The notes: generated by a model from the sequence alone, not told the origin. A DNA stretch of 8,708 nucleotides from Caulobacteraceae bacterium (GCA_947479185.1 CANJYY010000087.1:1-8708); one strand, 5' to 3'. Shown: positions 1 through 6,591, counted from the stretch's first letter. Numbers and translations: made by a program.

Positions 1-624
1 CGCCGCCTGGATCAGGTTGGCGAAGTCAAAGGTCCCTGCCCCGACATCGGCCATGCCGCCATCGGGGGCCATGTCCTTGAGGTGGATGAGCTTCACCCGT
101 CCGGCCATCTTTTCGATGAAGGCCTTCGGATCCTCTCCGCCTTTTTTCAGCCAGTAGACGTCGAGCTCGAAGTCGACGAACGCCGGATCGGTTTCGCCCA
201 CCAGCCGGTCGAACGGCCGGACGCCGTCCTTGGCCTCGAACTCGAAGTCGTGGTGGTGGTAGGCGAGGCGCAGCCCCTCGTCCCGGGCCAGCCGGGCGAA
301 GGCGCCGAGGGTGGCGATGACCGCCGTCCAGTCGCGCTCGTCCGGCATGACATAGGGCATCACCAGGTAGCGGCAGCCCAGCGTCTTCGCCATCGCCAGC
401 ACCTCGCCGGGCTTGTCCGCCATGTCGCTCAGGCCCGCGTGGGCCGAGGGGCAGTCGAGCCCGATGTCCCGCATGCGCGCCGCATAACCGGCGAAATCGG
501 CGCCGAGCGGGGCGGCGAACTCGACCGCGTCGTAGCCGGTCTCGCGAATGCGCGAGAGCGTGCCCAGCGGATCGGCCGCGAACGGCTTGCGCAGGGTGTA
601 GAGCTGAAGGCCGATCGGTCGCAT
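1..624 (-). CDS. Sugar phosphate isomerase/epimerase (TIM barrel, IolE-like), 3' end outside window
   Basis: The last gene of the sugar operon, cut by the left edge after 208 codons; members of this family are usually about 270-300 aa, so roughly a quarter is missing. The fold is the AP-endonuclease-2-type TIM barrel, which isomerises, epimerises or eliminates sugars using a divalent metal. The N-terminus (GLQLYTLR, residues 5-12) is the typical first beta strand. The motif YHHHDFEF (122-129) matches the family's usual YHNHDFEF with Asn replaced by His. The stretch DFELDVYW (151-158) and HLKD (181-184) supply the expected metal-binding Asp and His; the final Glu would lie outside the window. 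The ATG at 624 is preferred because it starts exactly at the first strand and lies only 4 nt after the GMC gene's TGA, implying coupled translation. No signal peptide is seen, so it is probably cytoplasmic. The family assignment is firm; the substrate is unknown. Confidence 0.9.
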   Translation of the reverse strand, partial: MRPIGLQLYTLRKPFAADPLGTLSRIRETGYDAVEFAAPLGADFAGYAARMRDIGLDCPSAHAGLSDMADKPGEVLAMAKTLGCRYLVMPYVMPDERDWTAVIATLGAFARLARDEGLRLAYHHHDFEFEAKDGVRPFDRLVGETDPAFVDFELDVYWLKKGGEDPKAFIEKMAGRVKLIHLKDMAPDGGMADVGAGTFDFANLIQAA

Positions 625-628
625 GGGC

Positions 629-2320
629 TCACAGGCCTCCCTGTTCGAGAAGATCGGCCGCATGGTGCGCCGCGCGCGCGGTCAGGGCCATGTAGGTCAG
701 TGACGGGTTCATCGAAGCGCTGGAGGCCATCACCGCGCCGTCGGAGCAGAACAGGTTGGGCGCCTCATGCGCCTGGCCCCAGCCGTTGAACACCGAGGTC
801 GCCGGATCGCGGCCCATGCGCGCCGTGCCCATCTCGTGGATCCGGTCGCCGGGCGGGGTCAGCTGCTCGCTGGCCGCTTCCCAGTCGGTGATGTCGGTGC
901 AGCCGGCGGCGGCCAGCATCTCCGCCGCGTCGCGCGCCGCCGCCCGCATCATGGCGTACTCGTTGGGACCGTGCGTCGCGCCGATGATCGGGACCGGAAC
1001 GCCCCAACTGTCGCGGCGCGTGGCCGACAGCGTCACGCGGTTTTCGGGATCGGGCAGCACCTCGCCGAACGGCAGCAGCGAGAAGCGCCAGCCGCGGTGT
1101 CCGTCATCCTCGTCGCCGACGCCGACGCCCTGGACGGCGCCTTCGGTGTTGCGCGAACGGACCGCGCCGCCCTGCATGCCGAAGCCGCGCACATAGGGTT
1201 TGTCGGTCTCGGTGATGTTGCCGTAGCGCGGGATGTAGATGCCGGTGGGCCGGTCGTTCTGGAACGGCGTGTCGCCGAAGCCGGGGATGCTGCCGACGAT
1301 CGGCTTGGTGCTGACGTGATCCATCAGGTTGCGGCCGACCTGGTCGCTGCCGTTGGCCAGGCCGTTCGGGAAGGCTTCGGACCGCGAGTTCAGCAGCAGG
1401 GCGGCGGTGTTGATGGCCGAGGCGTTGAGGAAGACGATCCGCGCCTCGAACACCTCGCCGGTCTTGTCCGTCCGGTTGATCGTCCGCACGCCCGTGACGC
1501 GGCCGGTGGCCGGATCATGGATCACGCTCTCGACCACGCGGTCGGTCAGGACCGTCAGGTTGCCGGTGGCGAGCGCCGCCGGCAGGGTCGCCGCCTGGGT
1601 CGAGAAATAGGCCCCGTACGGACAACCGTGATGGCACCTTACATGCTGTTCGCAGCGCTTGCGGCCGACGTCCATCTGGGCCTTGGCGACGCGGCTGAGG
1701 TTGGCCGTCCGCCCCATGATCATCCGGCGGCCGGGGAAATCCGCCTCGATGCGGGCCTTGGCCGCCAGCTCGACATCGTTGAACGGAAACGCCGGCAGAA
1801 AGTCGCCATCGGGCAGCTGGTCGAGGCCGTCGTAGTCGCCGCTGATGCCGGCGAAGGCCTCGACGTGGTCGTACCAGGGCTCCAGGTCCTCATAGCGGAT
1901 CGGCCAGTCGACGCCGTGCCCGTCCTGCAGGTTCGACAGGAAGTCCTGCGGCGACCAGCGGTAGGACTGGCGGCCCCAGGTCAGCGACCGGCCGCCCAGC
2001 TGATAGCCGCGGATCCAGCGATAGGGCTTGCCGGGGACGGTCTCGTAGGGGTGGTCGTGATCGCTGGCCCAGAGGGCCTTGTTGGAGTTGAACAGGGCGT
2101 AGGTCACCCCGACATGATAGGGGTAATGCAGGTCCCGCTCGGCCTGGGGGATCTGGTCGTCCCGCCGCCGCAGCTTGAGCGCCAGGTCGTGACTCTGGTC
2201 GGGTCCGTTGGTGACCTCAGGCCCACGTTCGAGCATCAGCACCTTCAGACCGCGCTCGCAGAGCTCCTTGGCGGCCCAGCCGCCGCTGATGCCGGAGCCG
2301 ACGACGATGGCGTCGAACAT
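629..2320 (-). CDS. GMC-family FAD-dependent oxidoreductase (sugar/glycoside dehydrogenase-like)
   Basis: A 563-aa flavoprotein that probably oxidises a hydroxyl of a sugar or glycoside, passing electrons to FAD. Residues 8-13 (GSGISG) form the dinucleotide-binding loop and E31 in LMLERG would contact the ribose. GGRSLTWG (109-116) is the FAD-contacting GMC signature. The C-terminal domain carries HEMGT with H495 and NPSLT with N538, the positions of the catalytic His/Asn pair. A cysteine cluster (C223, C229, C233) sits in the middle of the protein. The relatives it most resembles oxidise glucosides or pyranoses, but the substrate cannot be read from sequence. The ATG at 2320 is chosen because it overlaps the upstream stop as TGATG and starts directly on the Rossmann strand; the frame stays open further upstream to 3079, but that part antisenses nothing useful and only overlaps the preceding gene. 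There is no Sec or Tat signal and no gluconate-dehydrogenase-type small subunit gene beside it. Confidence 0.93.
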   Translation of the reverse strand: MFDAIVVGSGISGGWAAKELCERGLKVLMLERGPEVTNGPDQSHDLALKLRRRDDQIPQAERDLHYPYHVGVTYALFNSNKALWASDHDHPYETVPGKPYRWIRGYQLGGRSLTWGRQSYRWSPQDFLSNLQDGHGVDWPIRYEDLEPWYDHVEAFAGISGDYDGLDQLPDGDFLPAFPFNDVELAAKARIEADFPGRRMIMGRTANLSRVAKAQMDVGRKRCEQHVRCHHGCPYGAYFSTQAATLPAALATGNLTVLTDRVVESVIHDPATGRVTGVRTINRTDKTGEVFEARIVFLNASAINTAALLLNSRSEAFPNGLANGSDQVGRNLMDHVSTKPIVGSIPGFGDTPFQNDRPTGIYIPRYGNITETDKPYVRGFGMQGGAVRSRNTEGAVQGVGVGDEDDGHRGWRFSLLPFGEVLPDPENRVTLSATRRDSWGVPVPIIGATHGPNEYAMMRAAARDAAEMLAAAGCTDITDWEAASEQLTPPGDRIHEMGTARMGRDPATSVFNGWGQAHEAPNLFCSDGAVMASSASMNPSLTYMALTARAAHHAADLLEQGGL

Positions 2321-3102
2321 CACGCCGCTCCCTGTGTTTGTGTTGATCCGTCGAACCGGGCGAGCGCCGCCCGCAGCGCAGCGACCGGCTCGCCGCGCGG
2401 CACGAACTCGTGGCCCACCCAGCCTTCGTACCCCAGATGCCGCAGCAGCCCGGCGATGGCCGGCCAGTTGATTTCCTGCCGGTCGTCGAGATCGCGACGG
2501 CCGGGCGCGCCGGCGGTGTGGACATGGCCGATCAGGTCGATGTTGGCGCGGATTGTCCGCATCAGATCGCCCTCCATCAGCTGCATATGATAGCCGTCGT
2601 AGAGCAGCCGCAGGGCGGTCGAGCCGACGCCCCGGACCACCGCCGCCCCGAAGGCCGTGCGGTCGCACTGGTGGCCGGGATGGTCGACCTTGCTGTTGAG
2701 AAGCTCCATCAGCAGCCGCACGCCCGCCGCCTCGGCATGGGCGACGACCGGCGCCAGACCTTCGATGCAGGCCGCTATCGCCGGGTCGTCGGCGCCGTCG
2801 CCGATGCGGTTGCCGGAGAAGACGATCACCGACTCGCAGCCGCCGGCGGCCGCCGTGTCGATGTTGCGGCGGACCTCGTCGGTCAGGGCCGCGTGCAGGG
2901 ATCGGTCGTTGAAGCCGCGCTCCAGCGTGTGGCCGGTCAGGGTGACGATGGACAGACCCGCGTCCCGGGCCACCGGCCAGAGCGCCTCGGGCAGCATCTC
3001 CACGCCCCGCGCGCCGGCCGCGGCGGCCTCGCGCAGCAGGGTGGCGGGATCGACCTCGCGGCCGGCGGTGAAGGACCACCAGGCGAAACTCTGGCGGATC
3101 AT
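2320..3102 (-). CDS. Hydroxypyruvate isomerase-like TIM-barrel protein
   Basis: A 260-aa protein of the usual size for the hydroxypyruvate isomerase (Hyi)-like branch of the AP-endonuclease-2 TIM-barrel superfamily. Visible signatures are MELLNSKVDHPG (132-143), with E133 as likely metal ligand and general base, LLYDGYHMQ (166-174) with D169 and H172, GHVHTAGAPGR (192-202) with H195, and GHEFVP (230-235) with E232. These give the expected Glu-Asp-His-Glu metal site. True Hyi interconverts hydroxypyruvate and tartronate semialdehyde; the LLNSKVDHPG form is common in proteins merely annotated as Hyi, so the real substrate may be a keto-sugar. The start at 3102 overlaps the preceding gene's stop by 4 nt (ATGA), and its own TGA overlaps the GMC start by 1 nt. 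Both overlaps indicate translational coupling. Family is secure, reaction is inferred. Confidence 0.9.
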   Translation of the reverse strand: MIRQSFAWWSFTAGREVDPATLLREAAAAGARGVEMLPEALWPVARDAGLSIVTLTGHTLERGFNDRSLHAALTDEVRRNIDTAAAGGCESVIVFSGNRIGDGADDPAIAACIEGLAPVVAHAEAAGVRLLMELLNSKVDHPGHQCDRTAFGAAVVRGVGSTALRLLYDGYHMQLMEGDLMRTIRANIDLIGHVHTAGAPGRRDLDDRQEINWPAIAGLLRHLGYEGWVGHEFVPRGEPVAALRAALARFDGSTQTQGAA

Positions 3103-4238
3103 GCGTCGTCTCCCAGAGACATCCAGCGACCGTCGGCGGCGGCGCTGCGGACGGAGGCCGCGATGAAGCGAACGCCCTCGACTCCCGCCGTCACGCCGGG
3201 CAGGTCGGTCGCGGGCGCCGGCTTGCCGGCCTTGTGCGCGGCGATCAGATCCGCTGCATCGGCGTAGATTTGCGCGAAGCCTTCGAGATAACCCTCGGGA
3301 TGCCCCGCGGGGATGCGCGTCGCCGCCTGGGCCGCCGCCGACAGGCCGGGCCCGCCGCGCCGCAGGATGCGCGGCGGCTCGCCGAGCGGGGTGTAGCGGA
3401 GGATATCCGGGTCCTCCTGCGACCATTCCAGACCGCCCGTCTCGCCGTAGAGCCGCAGCCGCAGGCCGTTGGCCGCGCCGACCGCCACCTGGCTGGCCCA
3501 GAGCTGTCCCCGCGCGCCGCCGGCCCAGCGCAGGCGAAGCTGCACGTCGTCGTCGAGCAGCCGCCCTTGCACGAACCGCGAGGTCTCGGCGCTGACCTGA
3601 TCGGCCGCCGCGCCGAGGACGAACGTCGCCAGATGATAGGCGTGGGTGGCGATGTCGCCGAGCGCCCCGCCGGGTCCGGCCTGCGCCGGGTCGCCGCGCC
3701 AGTCGGCCTGCGGGTTGCCGGGCAGCGGCGTGGCCAGCCAGTCCTGGGCGTACTCGGCCTGGACCACGCGGATGGCGCCGAGCGTTCCGGCCGCCACCAT
3801 GGCCCGCATCTGCCGGACCATGGCGTAGCCGCTGTAGTTGTGGGTCAGGACGAAGGGCGCCCCCGTCCGCGCCACCGTCTCGGCGAGGTCGAGCGCATCG
3901 GCCAGGCCGGTGGTCAGCGGCTTGTCGCAGATCACCGCGATGCCGGCGTCGAGGAAGGCCCGCGCTGGCCCGTGATGCAGGTGGTTCGGCGTGACGATGG
4001 CCACCGCGTCGACCCGGTCGGGCCGCGCGGCCTCGGCCTGCGCCATCGCGTGCCAGTCGCCGTAGCAGCGGTCGTCATCGAGGCCGAGCGCCCGCCCGAA
4101 CGCCCGCGATCGCCCGGCATCGCTGCTGAATGCCCCGGCGACCAGCGTCCAGCGGTCGTCAAGCCGCGCGGCCATGCGGTGCACGCCGCCGATGAAGGCC
4201 CCCTCGCCGCCGCCGATCATGCCCAGCGACAGGCGCAT
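3099..4238 (-). CDS. Gfo/Idh/MocA-family NAD(P)-dependent sugar oxidoreductase
   Basis: A 379-aa cytoplasmic dehydrogenase, typical length for the family. The N-terminal Rossmann domain begins with GMIGGGEGAFIG (6-17), the cofactor-binding glycine loop. AIVTPNHLH (80-88) and CDKP (104-107) follow, with K106 the catalytic lysine of the family's EKP-like motif. The C-terminal alpha/beta domain contains GDIATHAYH (194-202), where D195 and H199 complete the Lys/Asp/His active site. Members oxidise or reduce sugars, cyclitols and anhydrosugars, including levoglucosan dehydrogenase and the C-glycoside 3-dehydrogenase DgpA; which of these applies is not decidable here. The start at 4238 is set by the TGATG overlap with the upstream isomerase and by the family-typical N-terminus. 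The open frame extending to 4955 is only an antisense-free extension through the neighbouring gene and is not used. It is the second gene of the operon and probably provides or consumes keto-sugars for its TIM-barrel neighbours. Confidence 0.94.
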   Translation of the reverse strand: MRLSLGMIGGGEGAFIGGVHRMAARLDDRWTLVAGAFSSDAGRSRAFGRALGLDDDRCYGDWHAMAQAEAARPDRVDAVAIVTPNHLHHGPARAFLDAGIAVICDKPLTTGLADALDLAETVARTGAPFVLTHNYSGYAMVRQMRAMVAAGTLGAIRVVQAEYAQDWLATPLPGNPQADWRGDPAQAGPGGALGDIATHAYHLATFVLGAAADQVSAETSRFVQGRLLDDDVQLRLRWAGGARGQLWASQVAVGAANGLRLRLYGETGGLEWSQEDPDILRYTPLGEPPRILRRGGPGLSAAAQAATRIPAGHPEGYLEGFAQIYADAADLIAAHKAGKPAPATDLPGVTAGVEGVRFIAASVRSAAADGRWMSLGDDA

Positions 4239-5287
4239 CAGCGATCGAGACCGAGCAGTCGGCGATTGGCCGCCGCATCCACGTCGGTGGCGAGGAAGTC
4301 GTCGAAGCTCTTGCCGGTGACCTCGATGATATGGTCGCGGATGAAGGTCGCGCCTTCGCGGGCGCCCTGGACCGGGTCCTTCAGCGCGCACTCCCATTCC
4401 AGCACCGCCCAGCCCTGGTAGCCGTACTGGGCGAACTTGGAGAAGATGGCCTTGAAGTCGATCTGCCCGTCGCCGAGCGAGCGGAACCGCCCGGCCCGCT
4501 CCTTCCACGGCGCGTAGCCGCTGTAGACGCCCTGCCGCCCGGTCGGCCGGAATTCCGCGTCCTTGACGTGAAACATCCGGATCCGCTCGTGGTAGAGGTC
4601 GATGTATTCGAGATAGTCCAGCTGCTGCAGCAGGAAGTGGCTGGGATCGTAGAGCAGGCAGGCGCGGGGATGGTGGTCCACGCGGTCCCAGAACATCTCC
4701 ACGGTCGTGCCGTCGAACAGGTCCTCGCTCGGGTGGATCTCGTAGCAAAGGTCGACGCCGACCTCGTCGAAGGCGTCGAGGATCGGCCGCCAGCGCCGGG
4801 CCAGCTCGTCGAACGCTTCCTCGATCAGCCCGGCCGGCCGCTGCGGATAGGGATAGAGGTAGGGCCAGGCCAGCGAGCCCGAGAAGGTGACGTGGGCGTC
4901 CAGCCCCATCCGCCGCGACGCCTTCGCGCCCAGCAGCACCTGCTCCACAGCCCATTCCTGACGCGCCTTCGGATTGCCGCGCACCCGCGCCGGCGCCGAG
5001 CCGTCGAACATCTCGTCATAGGCCGGGTGCACCGCGACCATCTGGCCCTGGGTGTGGGTCGACAGCTCCGACACCACCAGCCCGGACGCGGCCAGCACGC
5101 CCTTGACCTCGTCGCAGTAGGCGTCGCTTTCCGCCGCCAGTTTCAGGTCGAACAGCCGCCGGTCCCAGGTCGGTATCTGCACGCCCTTGTAGCCGAGATC
5201 GCCGGCCCAGCGGGCGATGGACTCCAGGCTGTTGAACGGGGGCTCATCGCCCGCGAACTGCGCCAGGAAAATGGCCGGTCCCTTCAT
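4238..5287 (-). CDS. Sugar phosphate isomerase/epimerase (long TIM barrel), first gene of the operon
   Basis: A 349-aa TIM-barrel protein, longer than the ordinary 270-300 aa of this superfamily. It opens with AIFLAQF (5-11) and GYKGVQIP (32-39), the first two strands. The metal-binding residues appear as CYEIHPSED (181-189, E183 and H185), LLYDPSHFLLQQLDY (211-225, D214 and H217), MFHVKDAEF (238-246, H240) and VLEWECALKD (295-304, E297 or E299). An insertion around 245-275, rich in Gly, Tyr and Arg, probably caps the active site. No membrane segment or signal peptide is present. The start has a strong Shine-Dalgarno 4 nt upstream. Its stop overlaps the next gene's start by 1 nt (TGATG), so it leads the operon. 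The strands share little detail with the two other TIM barrels of this operon, suggesting distinct reactions. It may isomerise, epimerise or cleave a keto-sugar; the exact reaction is unknown. Confidence 0.93.
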   Translation of the reverse strand: MKGPAIFLAQFAGDEPPFNSLESIARWAGDLGYKGVQIPTWDRRLFDLKLAAESDAYCDEVKGVLAASGLVVSELSTHTQGQMVAVHPAYDEMFDGSAPARVRGNPKARQEWAVEQVLLGAKASRRMGLDAHVTFSGSLAWPYLYPYPQRPAGLIEEAFDELARRWRPILDAFDEVGVDLCYEIHPSEDLFDGTTVEMFWDRVDHHPRACLLYDPSHFLLQQLDYLEYIDLYHERIRMFHVKDAEFRPTGRQGVYSGYAPWKERAGRFRSLGDGQIDFKAIFSKFAQYGYQGWAVLEWECALKDPVQGAREGATFIRDHIIEVTGKSFDDFLATDVDAAANRRLLGLDR

Positions 5288-5315
5288 GCGTCCTCCCTTG
5301 AGGGGCCGCCCGCAT
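5244..5315 (-). other. Possible 23-codon upstream ORF (leader peptide candidate)
   Basis: An ATG at 5315-5313 is preceded, with 9 nt spacing, by AAAGGAGG (minus-strand reading of 5325-5332), a closer match to the anti-Shine-Dalgarno than the site used by the real gene. It opens MRAAPQGRTHEGTG and ends after 23 residues at 5244, crossing the start of the first operon gene in another reading frame. The peptide has no recognisable features. It could be a translational control element, or just chance in G-rich sequence. Confidence 0.22.
5292..5299 (-). promoter_or_regulatory. Shine-Dalgarno of the first sugar-operon gene
   Basis: The minus strand reads AAGGGAGG followed by ACGC and the ATG at 5287, a strong ribosome binding site that fixes this start. 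It begins one base after the foot of the leader hairpin, so folding and ribosome access could influence one another. Confidence 0.8.
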
Positions 5316-5327
5316 AGGGCCGCCCCT
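5301..5327. repeat. Strong GC-rich inverted repeat (11-bp arms, 5-nt loop) in the operon leader
   Basis: Arms AGGGGCCGCCC (5301-5311) and GGGCCGCCCCT (5317-5327) pair at 10 of 11 positions with a single C:C (or G:G) mismatch, around loop GCATA. In the operon transcript it lies directly before the ribosome site of the first gene, and the loop displays an ATG. Read on the plus strand the same hairpin is followed by CCTTTGTTTG, which resembles an intrinsic terminator; no plus-strand gene ends there, so if it terminates anything it would be antisense transcription. Confidence 0.6.
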
Positions 5328-5341
5328 CCTTTGTTTGTCCG

Positions 5342-5347
5342 AGCCTA
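5342..5347 (-). promoter_or_regulatory. Weak -10 candidate for the sugar operon
   Basis: The minus strand reads GCTAGGCT, with TAGGCT at 5347-5342, similar to the GCTA-type -10 used in Caulobacter. Transcription would begin near 5335, just before the leader ribosome-like site. No convincing -35 is visible at 16-18 nt upstream, so this is weak; an activator-dependent promoter would look like this. Confidence 0.2.
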
Positions 5348-5645
5348 GCATGCGCCAGGCCGATGGCGAGCGGCCCCTGCGAATCCGAAACTTCGTCCTC
5401 CCCTTGATGCTTGCCCATGGCGGATAAGTCGATGCGCTCGTGCAGCCGGCCGCCATGGCCACGGCAGCGCTCCGGGCGCGCCCACGGCGCCACGATCCAT
5501 TCTCCCGAGGCTCACCTCACCCGGTCCTGCCCTGGTCATCAGGCCCCCTCCCCCATCCTCTTCTGCGCATTGACGTTGTGGAGCACACAGTGGAGACCGG
5601 CGCCTGTCGGACGGCCGCGCTGCCCGACACGCGGGGGAAAGAGAC

Positions 5646-6503
5646 ATGAATGACAACCAGCGGAAGATCATCCGCGCCATGCGCTTGGTGTCTTTTCCGA
5701 TTGCGCTTCTGATGCTGGGGGCTTTTGCCTGGGAAGCCTTCAGCGGTCGCGACAGCAACCTCACCGCGAGGACCTTCGAATTCCTTGGCGTTATCGGCTC
5801 CTCCCTCCTGATTGGGGCGGCGCTATTTTTCTGGGTGATTTTCGCGGCGTTGCTGATCGAGTTCCTAAAACGCGAGCTCCCTGGAGGCGCGGATCGCGCG
5901 CCCTTGGGCAATGTGATGCTGTCGATCCGCCGGCCGATGCTGGTCGTGCGCGTCCTGCAGCCGCTGGCGGCGCTGTCCGTCATGATCGGCATGAACCTGA
6001 TCGTTTTCGCACCCGCAGCGCTGGACATCCAGCTGGGCGGCGCCGGCCCGGCCATGCACCTGCTGTTCTGGTTGTTCTACGGCATCAGCCTCTTCATGGC
6101 TGTCGTCCTGGTGCTGCGTGCGATCCGCAACCGACCGTACTTCGTGCTTTCCGACCGTGGCTTCCTCTACGCCCCTGGGGACCTCTCGCCGGGGATCGTG
6201 CTCTGGCAGGATATCGTTGGTCTCAAGGAGGCTGACCTCATTTATGGACGCAACAGCTATGCGGGTAGCCGTTTGCGCCGGACCCTGATTGTGACCCTGA
6301 AGGACCCTGAAAAATACACGTCACGGTTCAACCCTCTCCTGCGCCAGATTTACATCCAGCTCATCAAGGCCATCCGCTTCCAGGTGGCAGGCAGCGGCGA
6401 CCTCGTGATCGCCGCAGACGATTTCGGTCGTCGCTATGACGAAGTCAGAGCCCTTATGTCGCGGCAAGTCTCCAAGGCCGGAGGCGAGGTCTCGATTCCA
6501 TAG
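5646..6503 (+). CDS. Hypothetical four-helix inner-membrane protein with cytoplasmic C-terminal domain
   Basis: A 285-aa protein I cannot name with certainty. Hydrophobic segments at about 12-30, 45-73, 100-123 and 136-158 predict four membrane helices. The remaining 160-285 form a soluble domain with NRPYFVLSDRGF (162-173), a glycine turn, IVLWQDIVGL (184-193) and LIVTLKDPEKY (214-224). The order 'NRP..., short strand, W.DI, L.V.L.DPEKY' recalls the STM3941-type membrane proteins, whose soluble part resembles a PH-like domain; that link is from memory of motifs and is tentative. The start has only a weak purine-rich site (GGGGGAAAGAGAC) before it. The gene stands alone between a divergent operon and a convergent one. 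Its codons contain more A and T at third positions than its neighbours, which could mean later acquisition or simply the demand for hydrophobic codons. Function unknown. Confidence 0.85.
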   Translation: MNDNQRKIIRAMRLVSFPIALLMLGAFAWEAFSGRDSNLTARTFEFLGVIGSSLLIGAALFFWVIFAALLIEFLKRELPGGADRAPLGNVMLSIRRPMLVVRVLQPLAALSVMIGMNLIVFAPAALDIQLGGAGPAMHLLFWLFYGISLFMAVVLVLRAIRNRPYFVLSDRGFLYAPGDLSPGIVLWQDIVGLKEADLIYGRNSYAGSRLRRTLIVTLKDPEKYTSRFNPLLRQIYIQLIKAIRFQVAGSGDLVIAADDFGRRYDEVRALMSRQVSKAGGEVSIP

Positions 6504-6540
6504 CGCCCGAACGGCGACCGATCCGTCCGGCTCGACGCAC

Positions 6541-6559
6541 CCGCCACCTGGGTGGTCGG
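6541..6559. terminator. Possible hairpin between convergent genes
   Basis: CCGCCACC (6541-6548) pairs with GGTGGTCGG (6551-6559) with one bulged T and a 2-nt centre that would open to a larger loop. It is in the 88-bp gap between the two convergent stop codons, where a bidirectional terminator is expected. There is no T-tract on either side, so it is a weak call. Confidence 0.25.
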
Positions 6560-6591
6560 GGCGTCCCGAGGGTCCGCCTCCGCGGCGACGG

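Larger units (their letters stand above)
5288..5645. other. Divergent intergenic region between the sugar operon and the membrane-protein gene
   Basis: These 358 bases carry no convincing protein gene. The left end is the leader of the minus-strand operon, with its ribosome site and a hairpin. The middle is GC-rich, with a 10-bp palindrome GGGCGCGCCC at 5474-5483 and two copies of CCACGGC at 5459-5465 and 5482-5488. Near the right end TTGACG at 5570-5575 is a possible -35 box for the plus-strand gene, but no good -10 follows at the normal distance; just downstream is a short inverted repeat TGTG-GAG-CACA (5577-5587). The 80-codon plus-strand frame here has no credible features and is not called. 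Confidence 0.7.

Noticed and set aside
767..2590. 607-codon plus-strand frame opposite the GMC gene
   Set aside because: Long antisense frames are expected in very GC-rich coding DNA; its translation has no domain signature, while the minus strand has clear catalytic motifs.
2321..3079. Upstream extension of the GMC gene giving an 816-aa frame
   Set aside because: The extension lies wholly inside the hydroxypyruvate isomerase-like gene in another frame and is low-complexity Arg/Gly-rich; the Rossmann motif starts right after the ATG at 2320, which also forms a TGATG junction.
3234..4421. 395-codon plus-strand frame opposite the Gfo/Idh/MocA gene
   Set aside because: Arg/His/Pro-rich shadow with no motif; the opposite strand is clearly coding.
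4239..4955. Upstream extension of the Gfo/Idh/MocA frame to 618 aa
   Set aside because: It overlaps the well-supported lead isomerase and has no family features; the ATG at 4238 gives the standard N-terminus.
5411..5653. 80-codon plus-strand frame ending just inside the membrane-protein gene
   Set aside because: No ribosome site, low-complexity Arg/Pro/Ser composition and no recognisable motif; the overlap with the next start looks accidental.
5345..6055. 236-codon minus-strand frame overlapping the membrane-protein gene
   Set aside because: Ser/Arg-rich without domains, spans an intergenic region and lies antisense to a frame with four clean hydrophobic segments.
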